From contig NZ_CP013244.1 in the NCBI RefSeq assembly GCF_001679665.1, forward strand, positions 992,001 to 1,056,000: 64,000 nucleotides of DNA, given 5' to 3'. The position numbers and the translations under genes were made by a program. Below the pieces are notes generated by a model that saw nothing but the letters and a program-made list of their open reading frames with translations, was not told the origin of the DNA and ran no database searches. This document shows positions 27,114 through 36,151 of this stretch, one piece after another (within the stretch, counting starts at the first letter, position 1; every line of letters starts with the position of its first letter). The stretch is from Candidatus Viadribacter manganicus (GTDB taxonomy: Bacteria; Pseudomonadota; Alphaproteobacteria; Caulobacterales; Aquidulcibacteraceae).

Positions 27114-28130
27114 CTATCGAAGCGATGCGAGCTGACCGCGCATAGCTTCGATATCGCGCTCGCCTTGGTCCCACGAAACCACGAGGCGCGCCTCTCCAGA
27201 GCCCGCCGCTCCCCAATCGTAAAACTCGGCTCCGGCGGCGCGCAGCCTCTCCAACGCCGCCGCGCCGGGCTTGATGAATATCTGGTTCGTTTCAGCAGGA
27301 TGCGAGAGATAAGAAGACGCGGCGTGCGCCAATTGCGCGGCAAGCGCATTCGATCGACGCGCCAGGCGCAGCCAAAGGTCATCTTCCAAATAGGCCAACA
27401 ATTGCGCGGCAACGAAGCGGCCTTTCGAAAGCAGGTGACCGCTGCGCTTGCGGCGGCGAGCGATCTCCTCCGCGCGCGCCGGATCGAAGCATACGATCGC
27501 CTCCGCTGTGATGGCGCCATTCTTGGTGGCGCCAAACGAGAGCAAATCTACGCCCGCGCGCCAAGTGACATCCGCCGGTCTGCACCCGAGCGCAGCGACG
27601 GCGTTGCCAAAACGCGCGCCATCCATGTGCACGCCAAGCCCCGCATCCTTTGCGACCTTCCCTAGCGCGGCAATCTCAGAGGGCTGATAGACAGCGCCAC
27701 GCTCCGTCGCTTGCGAGACAGAAACTGCGAACGGCTTCACCGAATGAACGCCGCGATCGTTTCTTGAAATAGCTTCGCTTAGCGCTTCAGGCGAAACCTT
27801 TGCCCCATCACCATCGATGAGAACGAGCTTCGCGCCGCCCGAATAAAATTCAGTTGCCCCACACTCATCACACTCGATGTGGGATTCGCGATGGCACAGC
27901 ACAGCGCCCCACGGCGCCGTTAGGCTCGCAACAGAGATCGCGTTCGCCGCCGTGCCGCTGGCGACAGTGAAGACGCGTACATCACGCTCGAATAGTGCAC
28001 TGAATTTCTCGTCCAACAGCTTGGACCATTGATCCTCGCCGTAAGCGGATGCTGCGCCTTCGTTCACACGTGTTAGTGCTGCGATAATCTCTGGAGCTGC
28101 CGGCGCTGTGTTGTCAGAGCGAAAGTTCAT
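27114..28130 (-). CDS. Low-specificity threonine aldolase/beta-eliminating lyase
   Basis: A 338-residue PLP enzyme that cleaves L-threonine or allo-threonine to glycine and acetaldehyde. FGATKNGAITAEA contains the PLP lysine. HMDGARFGNAVAALG is the family Asp-Gly-Ala-Arg motif, and RSDNTAPAAPEI at the N-terminus and VASGTAANAISV are further signatures. Length is typical. Substrate stereospecificity cannot be judged. It stands alone between a secreted hypothetical gene and a divergent hybrid kinase. Confidence 0.88.
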   Translation of the reverse strand: MNFRSDNTAPAAPEIIAALTRVNEGAASAYGEDQWSKLLDEKFSALFERDVRVFTVASGTAANAISVASLTAPWGAVLCHRESHIECDECGATEFYSGGAKLVLIDGDGAKVSPEALSEAISRNDRGVHSVKPFAVSVSQATERGAVYQPSEIAALGKVAKDAGLGVHMDGARFGNAVAALGCRPADVTWRAGVDLLSFGATKNGAITAEAIVCFDPARAEEIARRRKRSGHLLSKGRFVAAQLLAYLEDDLWLRLARRSNALAAQLAHAASSYLSHPAETNQIFIKPGAAALERLRAAGAEFYDWGAAGSGEARLVVSWDQGERDIEAMRGQLASLR

Positions 28131-28289
28131 GACCTCTTACCTTCAAGCGCAGCGCGCAATAACTCGTTCATGTCTCATCCACACATCGCGCAAACTTCGT
28201 TTCAAAACAGCACGAAATCATCGCCACGCGAACGCTTGCTTTACAGAGCTGGGATAGCGTTACCGTGAAATTAGCCATCGGGGCGGGCG

Positions 28290-30596
28290 GTGCAATACTT
28301 CATCAACCATCAGACGATCGAACGCGCTGCGGCCGAAGTCTTTTCGAGCGGGCGAGCACGCTTCTATCTCTATGGGTTGATCGGCGCCGCCTTAGCAACG
28401 GTAGCGGGCCTTGCGCTCGGCGCGATTTGGCTTGGCCTTGCGTTGCTGGTGGACGCCTCACGCACCTCGCTTGGCAAACACCTAAAACCGCTCTCGCCTG
28501 CACAATCTGCTGCCGCCTCTCTCGCGCTTGATATCGCCTCGAGCGCAAGCCTCGCCGTCGCACCCGCGATCGCGTGGTATTCCGGCGCGGCGCTGAGCGG
28601 CGCTATTGCCGCAACGATGATCGTCGCACTGGCCGCACACACCGCTTTCAACGCGAAACGCGGGCGCATGCACGCGCTTATTGCGTGCGCGCCGTATGCC
28701 GTGCTTGGTTTGACGATCCTCATAGAAAGCGGCTCTCTGGCGACGTTTGCGGCGATCGCAATGACGGGTGCTGCAATCGCCTACGTGTTCTTTGCAGCGA
28801 TGTACCAAGCGCATCGCGCCGGCCACGCACGCATGCAGGACGCCGAATGGGTACGCCAGCTCAATATGAGCTTTGGCGACGACGCCGCCGCGAGCTGGGA
28901 GATCGATTTCGAGCGTCAGAGCGTCACTGGCGCGCGCCGTCTTGGCGCTCTCGTCGGCCGGCCCGTTAGCTACGCCGACATCGTAGAGCGCACATTTTTT
29001 GCGCCGCCGCAAGATCGCGCACTCGTCAACGCCGCGTTCGCACCAGAACCCGGTGCGGTTCGCTGCATCGCGCTTGAGCACGAAGCCGTCCGAGCGGACG
29101 GCTCGCGCGTGCGCCTGCGCCATCAAGGCTTTGTCCGCACGACGCCGGATGGCGTCCCAACGCGCGTGACGTGCATTACCCGTAGCGCTAACGCAATCAC
29201 AGGATCCGGAGACACCGCCCCGACAATCTTGGCCACCGCCCAGGCCGCGCTCACAAACCAAGCCGAGGCGTTGCGAACGCTGAACAACGAACTTTCCGCC
29301 GCTGCAGAAACCGATCTCGGCGCCACGCCAGCCGCTTTGGCGGCAATCTTACGGGCATTAGTGGAACGCGGCGAAGCAATCGGGCGAGGCGTCGACGATC
29401 TTGCGCATGCGCGCCATGAGGCCGACGCGGCGAACCTCGCCAAATCTCAGTTCTTGGCCAACATGAGCCACGAATTGCGCACGCCCCTCAATGCCATCAT
29501 CGGATACGCCGAGATGCTGCAGGAGGACGCGGAGGACAATGGCGACACCGCCGCTGTCCAAGATCTCAATCGCATTCTAACGGCAGCGAAGCATCTGCTC
29601 TCACTGATCGGTGAGATTCTGGATCTCTCGAAGATCGAAGCTGGCCGCATGGAAGCTGTGGCGTCGCTATTCGATCCCAGTGAGATGTTGGACGTCATTG
29701 TTGAGACGGTTCGCCCCATCGCCGTTGCAAACGGCAACGAAATCCGCCTCAACGGGACCTTGCTTGGTGCGAAAATCAGCACTGACTCGATGAAGCTTCA
29801 GCAATGCGTTCTGAATCTGCTCTCGAACGCCGCAAAGTTCACCAAGGACGGCAAGATCGATGTCGAATTCGATCGCAAGCGGTGCAACGGGGTGGAGCAA
29901 CTCTTCGTCACCGTGCGCGACACCGGAATTGGCATGTCGAAAGAGCACGTTTCGCGTCTCTTTCAGCCCTTCGTGCAAGCGGATCCATCGATCACACAAC
30001 AATATGGCGGAACAGGTCTCGGACTCACCATCACACGCCGCCTCTGCCAATTGCTTGGCGGCGATGTCACCGTGAAGAGCGTCCTGGGTGAAGGCTCTGC
30101 ATTCACGATGCACGTGCCGATCAACCTGGCCGACGCCGCGACGGCACTCGGCGCTGCTGCAAAGATCGATGATCTGCAGGGCAATGAAGGCGCGCCGCTC
30201 GTTATCGTCATCGAAGACGAGGCTGATGCGCGCGAACTTGCCGCGCGCGCACTCACGCGGGCGGGGTTTGCGGTTCAGGGCGTCGGAGGCGGCGAAGCTG
30301 GCCTCGCTCTTGCCCGCGCGCAAGCGCCTGCCCTGGTGCTGCTCGACATCTTCCTGCCGGATCGCTCAGGCTGGCGCGTGCTCCAAAGCCTAAAGCACGA
30401 CCCCAAGACACAGGACATTCCGGTTGTTGTGCTCTCGGTCAATGAGGATCGCGCGCATGCGCTTGCCCTCGGCGCCGCCGAACACATCGTAAAGCCGGCC
30501 GACCGTGACATGCTCGCGGCAACAGTGATGCGCTATGCACGCAAGCGCCCCGCACCACTGGCCGTCGCGCCCGCCGTCCAGAAAGCTGCCGGTTAG
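28290..30596 (+). CDS. Hybrid sensor histidine kinase with C-terminal receiver
   Basis: A 768-residue membrane kinase. Several helices occupy about residues 25-175. A PAS-like region (about 200-310) precedes a coiled stretch. HisKA has the phospho-acceptor in NMSHELRTPLN, followed by the HATPase with an N-box, DTGIGM and GGTGLGL. The receiver domain (about 640-755) has IEDEADAR, the phospho-Asp in LLDIFLPDRSGW and the KPAD lysine. The GTG start gives MQYFINHQTIERAA. No response regulator adjoins it, so the output partner is unknown. The stop is shared with the M20 gene (TTAG). Confidence 0.9.
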   Translation: MQYFINHQTIERAAAEVFSSGRARFYLYGLIGAALATVAGLALGAIWLGLALLVDASRTSLGKHLKPLSPAQSAAASLALDIASSASLAVAPAIAWYSGAALSGAIAATMIVALAAHTAFNAKRGRMHALIACAPYAVLGLTILIESGSLATFAAIAMTGAAIAYVFFAAMYQAHRAGHARMQDAEWVRQLNMSFGDDAAASWEIDFERQSVTGARRLGALVGRPVSYADIVERTFFAPPQDRALVNAAFAPEPGAVRCIALEHEAVRADGSRVRLRHQGFVRTTPDGVPTRVTCITRSANAITGSGDTAPTILATAQAALTNQAEALRTLNNELSAAAETDLGATPAALAAILRALVERGEAIGRGVDDLAHARHEADAANLAKSQFLANMSHELRTPLNAIIGYAEMLQEDAEDNGDTAAVQDLNRILTAAKHLLSLIGEILDLSKIEAGRMEAVASLFDPSEMLDVIVETVRPIAVANGNEIRLNGTLLGAKISTDSMKLQQCVLNLLSNAAKFTKDGKIDVEFDRKRCNGVEQLFVTVRDTGIGMSKEHVSRLFQPFVQADPSITQQYGGTGLGLTITRRLCQLLGGDVTVKSVLGEGSAFTMHVPINLADAATALGAAAKIDDLQGNEGAPLVIVIEDEADARELAARALTRAGFAVQGVGGGEAGLALARAQAPALVLLDIFLPDRSGWRVLQSLKHDPKTQDIPVVVLSVNEDRAHALALGAAEHIVKPADRDMLAATVMRYARKRPAPLAVAPAVQKAAG

Positions 30597-32020
30597 TTCT
30601 GAGCGTGGGCAGCCAGGACGCGCGCTACCGTCTCGGTCACGCGCTTGCCGGTTGGGATATGCAGAAACTCGTTCGGCCCGTGTGCATTGGAGTGCGGGCC
30701 TAGAACGCCGGTCACCACGAACTGGGCTTCGGGAAATTTTTCCCCGAGCATCCCCATGAACGGGATCGAGCCACCCTCGCCCATCATCGCCATCGGCTTT
30801 CCCCAAGCGGCGTGCGAAGCATCCTCAAGCGCAGCTTCGAGCCACGGCGCAGTGGCGGGCGCATTCCAACCTGAGCCTTCCTTTTCGCCGTCATACGACA
30901 CGCGAGCGCCATAAGGTGGATCGCGTTCGAGTATCTGTTTCAGCTTGGCGCTAGCTTTCTTGGCGTCGGCCGTGGGCGGCACGCGCAGCGAAAGCTTGAG
31001 CTCTGTGAAAGGACGCAAAACGTTGCCGGCGTCACGTGGCAGCGGCGCGCCGCCGAAGCCCGTCACGGAGAGCGCCGGCCGCCAGGTGCGATTGAGAACG
31101 AGTTGGTCGCCCTCTTTGCCTGCTGGTTTCATGCCATCGACGAACGGAAACTTCGCGTAGACTTCCTTGCCCAGTGCGTCCGAGGCCACTTTGGCTTGCT
31201 TTTGTCGATCCGCAGGAATGTCGACGTTGAACTCGGCGCCAGCGATCTCACCGGTTTCGATGTTTTCGATACGCTCTAACAATTGCCGCGCAATGCGGAA
31301 GCTGGATGGCACCACACCCGAGGCGTCGCCTGAGTGAACGCCCTCTTCCAGGACATCGACACGGAGCGTGCCGCCAACCATGCCGCGCAGCGATGTCGTC
31401 AGCCAAAGGCGCTCGTAGTCGCCGCAGCCGCTATCGAGGCAGACCACAAGCGAGACCTTGCCGATGCGCTCGGCCAGCGCATCCATATAGAATGGCAGAT
31501 CCGGCGATCCGCTTTCTTCGCTGGCCTCGATCACGATCACAGCGCGCTTGTGCGCGACGTTCTGCGCGTTCAGCGCCAGCAGCGCCGAGAGTGCGCCGAA
31601 CATCGCGTAACCATCATCAGCACCACCGCGGCCGTAGAGTTTGTCGCCCTCCAGCACCGGGATCCATGGACCCTTGCCTTCGGCCCAGCCTATCATCTCC
31701 GGCTGCTTATCAAGGTGGCCGTAGAGCATCACAGTGTCGGCGCTCTTGGTGGCGCCTGGGACATCGATGAAGATCAGCGGCGTCCGGCCCGGCAAACGCT
31801 CGACGCTCAACGTCGCGCCAGGCAGTTCTTGGATTTTCTTCTGCGCCCAGCCGACGAACAATTCGACGGCTTTCTCCATGTGGCCCTTTGCTTCCCACTC
31901 CGGCTCGAACGACGGCGATTTGTTCGGAATGGCGATATAGGTCGTCAGCGACGGAACGATCTCAGCATTCCAAATCTCGTCCACGAACTTGCGCAGTGCG
32001 TCTTGTGCAATCTCGGCCAT
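30593..32020 (-). CDS. M20 family dipeptidase
   Basis: A 475-residue zinc peptidase. ATG 32020 follows GGAGC; the open frame extends 18 codons more. Metal and catalytic residues: LYGHLDKQPE (His and catalytic Asp), GRGGADDG (bridging Asp), EASEESGSPD (catalytic Glu and Glu ligand), CLDSGCG, and the late GPHSNAHGPNE His. This arrangement matches CNDP-type cytosolic dipeptidases with an inserted dimerisation domain. There is no signal peptide. Confidence 0.9.
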   Translation of the reverse strand: MAEIAQDALRKFVDEIWNAEIVPSLTTYIAIPNKSPSFEPEWEAKGHMEKAVELFVGWAQKKIQELPGATLSVERLPGRTPLIFIDVPGATKSADTVMLYGHLDKQPEMIGWAEGKGPWIPVLEGDKLYGRGGADDGYAMFGALSALLALNAQNVAHKRAVIVIEASEESGSPDLPFYMDALAERIGKVSLVVCLDSGCGDYERLWLTTSLRGMVGGTLRVDVLEEGVHSGDASGVVPSSFRIARQLLERIENIETGEIAGAEFNVDIPADRQKQAKVASDALGKEVYAKFPFVDGMKPAGKEGDQLVLNRTWRPALSVTGFGGAPLPRDAGNVLRPFTELKLSLRVPPTADAKKASAKLKQILERDPPYGARVSYDGEKEGSGWNAPATAPWLEAALEDASHAAWGKPMAMMGEGGSIPFMGMLGEKFPEAQFVVTGVLGPHSNAHGPNEFLHIPTGKRVTETVARVLAAHAQN

Positions 32021-32050
32021 GAAGCGGAGCTCCTTTGGCGCCAATCTAGG

Positions 32051-32084
32051 GCGTGCGCGGGCGTACTTCCACACCCGCGCACGC
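32051..32084. repeat. Long GC-rich hairpin
   Basis: A 14-bp inverted repeat (32051-32064 with 32071-32084) broken by a single G-T-type pair, with a 6-nt spacer, between the M20 gene and the RTX-like fragment. No T-tract follows on either strand, so it is not a classical terminator; it may act as an RNA stabiliser or terminator stem. Confidence 0.5.
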
Positions 32085-32119
32085 TCGCGCGTGCGTCACC
32101 AGCGCGCGGGCGGCCGCGC

Positions 32120-32314
32120 TTACGGCCCAAAGACAAAGTCGGCTTGGGTGATGACGTTGTCGCCGTCGCCGGAGACGTTTTTGAGGGTGATGAAGTAGGT
32201 ATCATCGATGCGGATGACGGTGTCGGCGCCGGTGTCGATGATGGCGACGCGGGCTGGTCCCCCGAGCGGCGCTACGGCAGTGGTGTTGATGCTGCCGTCT
32301 TCGATCGTTGGCAT
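32120..32314 (-). pseudogene. C-terminal fragment of an RTX/hemolysin-type calcium-binding protein
   Basis: A 64-codon frame whose product has the look of the last 50 residues of RTX-type secreted proteins: GADTVIRIDDTYFITLKNV, then ITQADFVFGP at the very end, matching the pattern in which such proteins finish with a xITxADFxFG tail that serves type I secretion. No calcium-binding nonapeptide repeats precede it. It may be the remnant of a larger gene or a small stand-alone product. It starts at an ATG with only a weak AAGG upstream. Confidence 0.4.
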
Positions 32315-32429
32315 GCTTGCCTAAAGCCTTCGCTGGGTCAAACGCTACTGATCGATGCGGAATGAATCTACCGCATGCCGGCGCCTTGCCCTTGCAAGAT
32401 CGGCGCTTTCGGATATCGCTCTCACCAAT

Positions 32430-32503
32430 GCGGGCGTGATGTAGTGGTAGCCTGGAAGCTTCCCAAGCTTCTCGTGCGGGTTCGATTCCCGCCGCCCGCT
32501 CCA
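32430..32503 (+). tRNA. tRNA-Gly (anticodon CCC)
   Basis: A 74-nt cloverleaf with encoded CCA. The acceptor stem is GCGGGCG with CGCCCGC and discriminator T. The anticodon stem is GAAGC/GCTTC around loop TTCCCAA, so the anticodon is CCC. The T arm is GCGGG-TTCGATT-CCCGC. The 3' end lies one base from the stop codon of the convergent M28 peptidase gene. Confidence 0.96.
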
Positions 32504-32504
32504 G

Positions 32505-34754
32505 CTATTCTAGCCTGAATCTCGACAACGTCGTTACGCCGTCACCCATTTGGATTGGCGTCGCCGTGGGACCGCGTCGCGCGCCTAGCGCTTCGGCCGC
32601 AGCCATGGTGCGCCCGGGAAATTGTCCAATGGCGTACCAATCTTGCGGTTCTTCACGAGCAAGGGCGACCTCGATCATCGCGCCGTCACATGCGCGCCCC
32701 TGGCAGGCAACATTCATATACGCACCACCCTCGCCGCCTGTGTCTGCAAAATCAGTGAGAACGCCGTTCACCCGCACGCGCAACGGCTGGGCCGCCAAAG
32801 GCAGACGCAAGATCACGCGATAGGCGCCGTTCATCACCAAGCGTGCACGAATAATGCGTTCCCCACCCTCTGAGGTGACCATAACGTCCTGAAGCGCAGG
32901 CGGCGTGATGTTCTCGGTTGGCGCCGGCATGGCCCACGTCGCGACGCGATCGCCAGGCAATATCATTTCCGGCTCGAATATCCCCGCGAGGCTTTTAGGG
33001 AGCGCACGCTCGGCAGAGCCCGCAAGGATGCGGGCTTCGCCGTCAATCGTGTTTAGAAAATAAGTGATGTTGAGCGGGCGAGGCCGCGCTTGGGACATGC
33101 TCGGCACAAGCGCTGACATCGCGATGCTCACGATCACGCCAAGCCCGACGATCGTCACCAACTCACGCCATCGCCCCTCACCGCGCAAGCTTGCGATCAA
33201 ACCAAGACACGGCAACAGCATGAAGGCTGAAATCAGTGTGAGCGCAAACGGCATCTGGAAGCCAAGCGCCAACTCAATCAAGTGAAGCATCGGGGCCCAG
33301 ATGATGATGACGGCAAGCAGGGCCAACCAAAGGCCCACCTGTTGGGCTGGCTTCCAAACTAACCCCAGCAATACGGCGCCGGTGAAGACCAAAGCCGGCA
33401 ACGCAAAGAGAATAGAGATGCCATTCAATAGAAGCGACAACGCCCCGCCGATAATCACGAACCACAACATCGCCGCCGCGCCGGTTTGCGCCCCGCTACG
33501 ACCACCGCGGAGCGCCATCAGCCCCAGCACACCGGCGAACATCGCGAGAAGCACAACCCAAGCACGCGTGGGCTCAGGAAATGCGAAGCCATAGTCCGCG
33601 CCTGGACGCAACGCATCGAGACCCAAGTCTGCCAGGAACGACGATCCGCCGGCGAATGCCACGGCGAGCGGCGGAGCAGCCAGAGCAGTCCAGCGCCCCT
33701 GCGCTCCAGTTCGCCAAAACACCAAGGCGATGACGAGCGCGCAGAACCCTAGAACCACCTGCCCAAGCCAACTCGGCGCCGAGACGAACACGCGCGATGC
33801 GATGTCGGTATAGACCATGGTCTGCGCAACATCCGCGTCCGCCTGTTGCGCGAAGCGCCGCGTTACCGCGAGTGCGACATCGCCGATGTGCTGCACGCTC
33901 CCTAGATCCTGCGAGGCAATATTGTCTTGAGGCGTGTGATAATCTTCAAGACCATCCAATATGGCCACGTTGACGATATCGAGCCCCGGTCGCGTCATCG
34001 CGGTGACGTCGCTTGAGTTGGACAATAGTGCGTAGACATCAGCCATGACTGAATTCGCGATTGGGCGCGGCGCAGCGCCATATACGGAAACAGCGTCTGC
34101 GTTGGGCTGATTGGACTCGAAGAACACCGCCGGGCCGCGCGAACCGCGCGCTTCCAAATTGACCAGCGACTCCACCGAGGCCATCAGCGGATCGTTGTTC
34201 GCAAAATCAAAAGCGCCGAGCAGCCCAGGCTCCTCGCCATCGCTAAACAAGAAGATCACGCGGCGGGTAAGATTTTCACTGCGAAGAATGCGCGCGACTT
34301 CGAGCCAAACGGAAAGCCCGAGTCCATCATCGCTGGCGCCCGGGGCGGCTGGCACCGAGTCATAGTGCGCGGCTGCAAGCACGGATGGCCCCGACGTTGG
34401 GCCCACGCTGAACACGATATTGCGAACACGCGCGCAATCGACCAGGGGGCCGCGCGGCTGCGGTCTGCAGGAAAACGCATCGCGCATCTCCGGCTGAAAG
34501 CCGAGTGCTTCGATCTCACGCAGCAAATTCTCGCGCACCACATCCTGAGCGGCGCTATCAACTGGATGTGGGGTCTCCTCGCCCAGCATCCGCACCAAGC
34601 GCTCCCGCGCCGCGCGTGCGTCAAACTGATCGGCGGCGTTGCGCGTGCGCACTCCGTCTGGCGTCAACGCCACACCCGCAAACATAATGGCGAGAAACAA
34701 CGCAACGAGTAGCGCAAGAGCGCTGAGCCAGCGCACAGAGAAGAACGACATCAT
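32505..34754 (-). CDS. M28 family peptidase with C-terminal membrane domain
   Basis: A 749-residue membrane protein. Start ATG 34754 (a second ATG follows at once) sits just before an N-terminal helix (LSALALLVALFLAIMFAGVAL); the frame extends to GTG 34790. The extracytoplasmic M28 domain has AAHYDSVP, GASDDGLG and SDGEEPGLLG, supplying zinc ligands and catalytic Glu. About eight helices follow (roughly 330-560), then a beta-rich C-terminal domain. The architecture is like Fxna/ER aminopeptidase-type proteins. Substrate unknown. Confidence 0.88.
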   Translation of the reverse strand: MMSFFSVRWLSALALLVALFLAIMFAGVALTPDGVRTRNAADQFDARAARERLVRMLGEETPHPVDSAAQDVVRENLLREIEALGFQPEMRDAFSCRPQPRGPLVDCARVRNIVFSVGPTSGPSVLAAAHYDSVPAAPGASDDGLGLSVWLEVARILRSENLTRRVIFLFSDGEEPGLLGAFDFANNDPLMASVESLVNLEARGSRGPAVFFESNQPNADAVSVYGAAPRPIANSVMADVYALLSNSSDVTAMTRPGLDIVNVAILDGLEDYHTPQDNIASQDLGSVQHIGDVALAVTRRFAQQADADVAQTMVYTDIASRVFVSAPSWLGQVVLGFCALVIALVFWRTGAQGRWTALAAPPLAVAFAGGSSFLADLGLDALRPGADYGFAFPEPTRAWVVLLAMFAGVLGLMALRGGRSGAQTGAAAMLWFVIIGGALSLLLNGISILFALPALVFTGAVLLGLVWKPAQQVGLWLALLAVIIIWAPMLHLIELALGFQMPFALTLISAFMLLPCLGLIASLRGEGRWRELVTIVGLGVIVSIAMSALVPSMSQARPRPLNITYFLNTIDGEARILAGSAERALPKSLAGIFEPEMILPGDRVATWAMPAPTENITPPALQDVMVTSEGGERIIRARLVMNGAYRVILRLPLAAQPLRVRVNGVLTDFADTGGEGGAYMNVACQGRACDGAMIEVALAREEPQDWYAIGQFPGRTMAAAEALGARRGPTATPIQMGDGVTTLSRFRLE

Positions 34755-34825
34755 AGGCGCGGCTCTAACATCCAACCGCTGGGGACGCACGTTTTCTGGG
34801 GCTTAATCGAAGCAACGAGCCGCGA

Positions 34826-36151
34826 TCAGCGGCCGCGAAGCTCGTCATTGTCCTCAATCAGGCCGCCTGAGCCCGCCGGGATGTCGAGCGTGCCGACGGC
34901 GGCCAGCAATTGCCGCTCCGCCACGACGAGGTCACGCTCAGCCTGCGCCAACGCGATTTGAGCCGTGAGCAAGTCCGCCACCTGGTCGAGCACTTCGACA
35001 GTGGATCGGAGGCCCGTCTCCTGCTCCAGGCGCACGCCCTCATAGGCGAGCGCTGCAGCGTCGACTTGCTCGCGCGCCGATTGCACGGCGGATCGTGCAC
35101 TCGCGAGGCCAGTCCAGGAGTTGGTGACCACTTCCTGCACCGAACGCTGTATCGCGGCGAGGTCGAGATTCGAAGCGGAGCGAAGCGCGCGTTGTTGGCG
35201 GGTGCGCGAACGGATGGCGCCGCCCTGGAACAGCGGCACCGAAAGGCGCACGCCTACCGTATCATTCGAACTTTCCGACGTATCGTCGTTGAAATCGGCG
35301 CCGAGCGAATAGCCAGCCTCGGCCGTTACGTTCAGTCGGCCCTGCGCTGCGGCTGCATCAACGTTCGCGTCAGCAAGACGCGTGTCAGCCTGTGCGCTGA
35401 TCAAGGTCGGGCTGTTATCGACGGCAGTCGAAAGCGCGCTTTCGAGATCCATCGGCAAGCCCGCCGCTGCCGGCGGCGCCTGGAGATCTGATGGCGGATG
35501 ACCAACCAAGCGGCGATAGGCTTCCACTGCCGCCGCCATTGCACCCTGCGCCTGCACCAATTGCGTACGCGCTTGTGCAAAGCGCGCTTGGGCTTGCGCC
35601 TCGTCCGTGCGCGTCACGACGCCAGCTTCGAACTGCGCCTGTGCGTACTCATACAATTGCTGGAGATTGGAGACGTTTGTTTGGCGCGCGGCCACCACGG
35701 CCTGCGCTTGACGCACATTGGCGTAAGCGGACGTCACATCGAGCAGCAATTGCTGGCGCGCGCCCTCATAGTCTGCCGTTGCACCTGCGATCTGAGCGCG
35801 CGCGGCGCGCGTCGATGCAAGCACGCGGCCAGAGCCGAACAAAAGTTGAGAAATGTTGGCGGAGCTCGACCAGGTCTCCGTGCGATCACCTTCAAGCAAA
35901 GGATTGTCGGAATCCCGGTCACTGGCGCTGGCCAACCCTGAGATAGAAATTTGCGGCAACGCTGCGGAGAGCGCCTGCGGCAGCGCCTCACGGGTCGCGC
36001 GCAAACGCTGACGTTGCGCCGCGAGCGTTGGGTTCGATTCCTGGGCGGCGGTCATGGCCTCCGCGAGCGTATCCGCCTGCGCGGTTCCTATGGCGGCGCT
36101 CAGCGCGGCGAGTGAAACGATCAACGTACGCATCAAGGACTTCTTCCTCAT
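34826..36151 (-). CDS. TolC family outer-membrane efflux protein
   Basis: A 441-residue outer-membrane factor. ATG 36151 overlaps the stop of the permease gene (ATGA 36148-36151) and opens directly into a signal peptide ending AQA; the longer frame is rejected for that reason. Two repeats of the alpha-helical barrel are visible, with SNPTLAAQRQRLRA, PQISISGLAS, SSANISQLLFGSG and SVPLFQGGAIRSRTRQQ. It is the exit duct for the MacAB-type pump encoded upstream in the same operon. Confidence 0.92.
   Translation of the reverse strand: MRKKSLMRTLIVSLAALSAAIGTAQADTLAEAMTAAQESNPTLAAQRQRLRATREALPQALSAALPQISISGLASASDRDSDNPLLEGDRTETWSSSANISQLLFGSGRVLASTRAARAQIAGATADYEGARQQLLLDVTSAYANVRQAQAVVAARQTNVSNLQQLYEYAQAQFEAGVVTRTDEAQAQARFAQARTQLVQAQGAMAAAVEAYRRLVGHPPSDLQAPPAAAGLPMDLESALSTAVDNSPTLISAQADTRLADANVDAAAAQGRLNVTAEAGYSLGADFNDDTSESSNDTVGVRLSVPLFQGGAIRSRTRQQRALRSASNLDLAAIQRSVQEVVTNSWTGLASARSAVQSAREQVDAAALAYEGVRLEQETGLRSTVEVLDQVADLLTAQIALAQAERDLVVAERQLLAAVGTLDIPAGSGGLIEDNDELRGR

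Noticed and set aside
32430..32503. tRNA-Gly as an attachment site for a genomic island
   Set aside because: The 3' end runs directly into an ordinary chromosomal peptidase gene; no integrase and no repeated tRNA 3' segment was seen.
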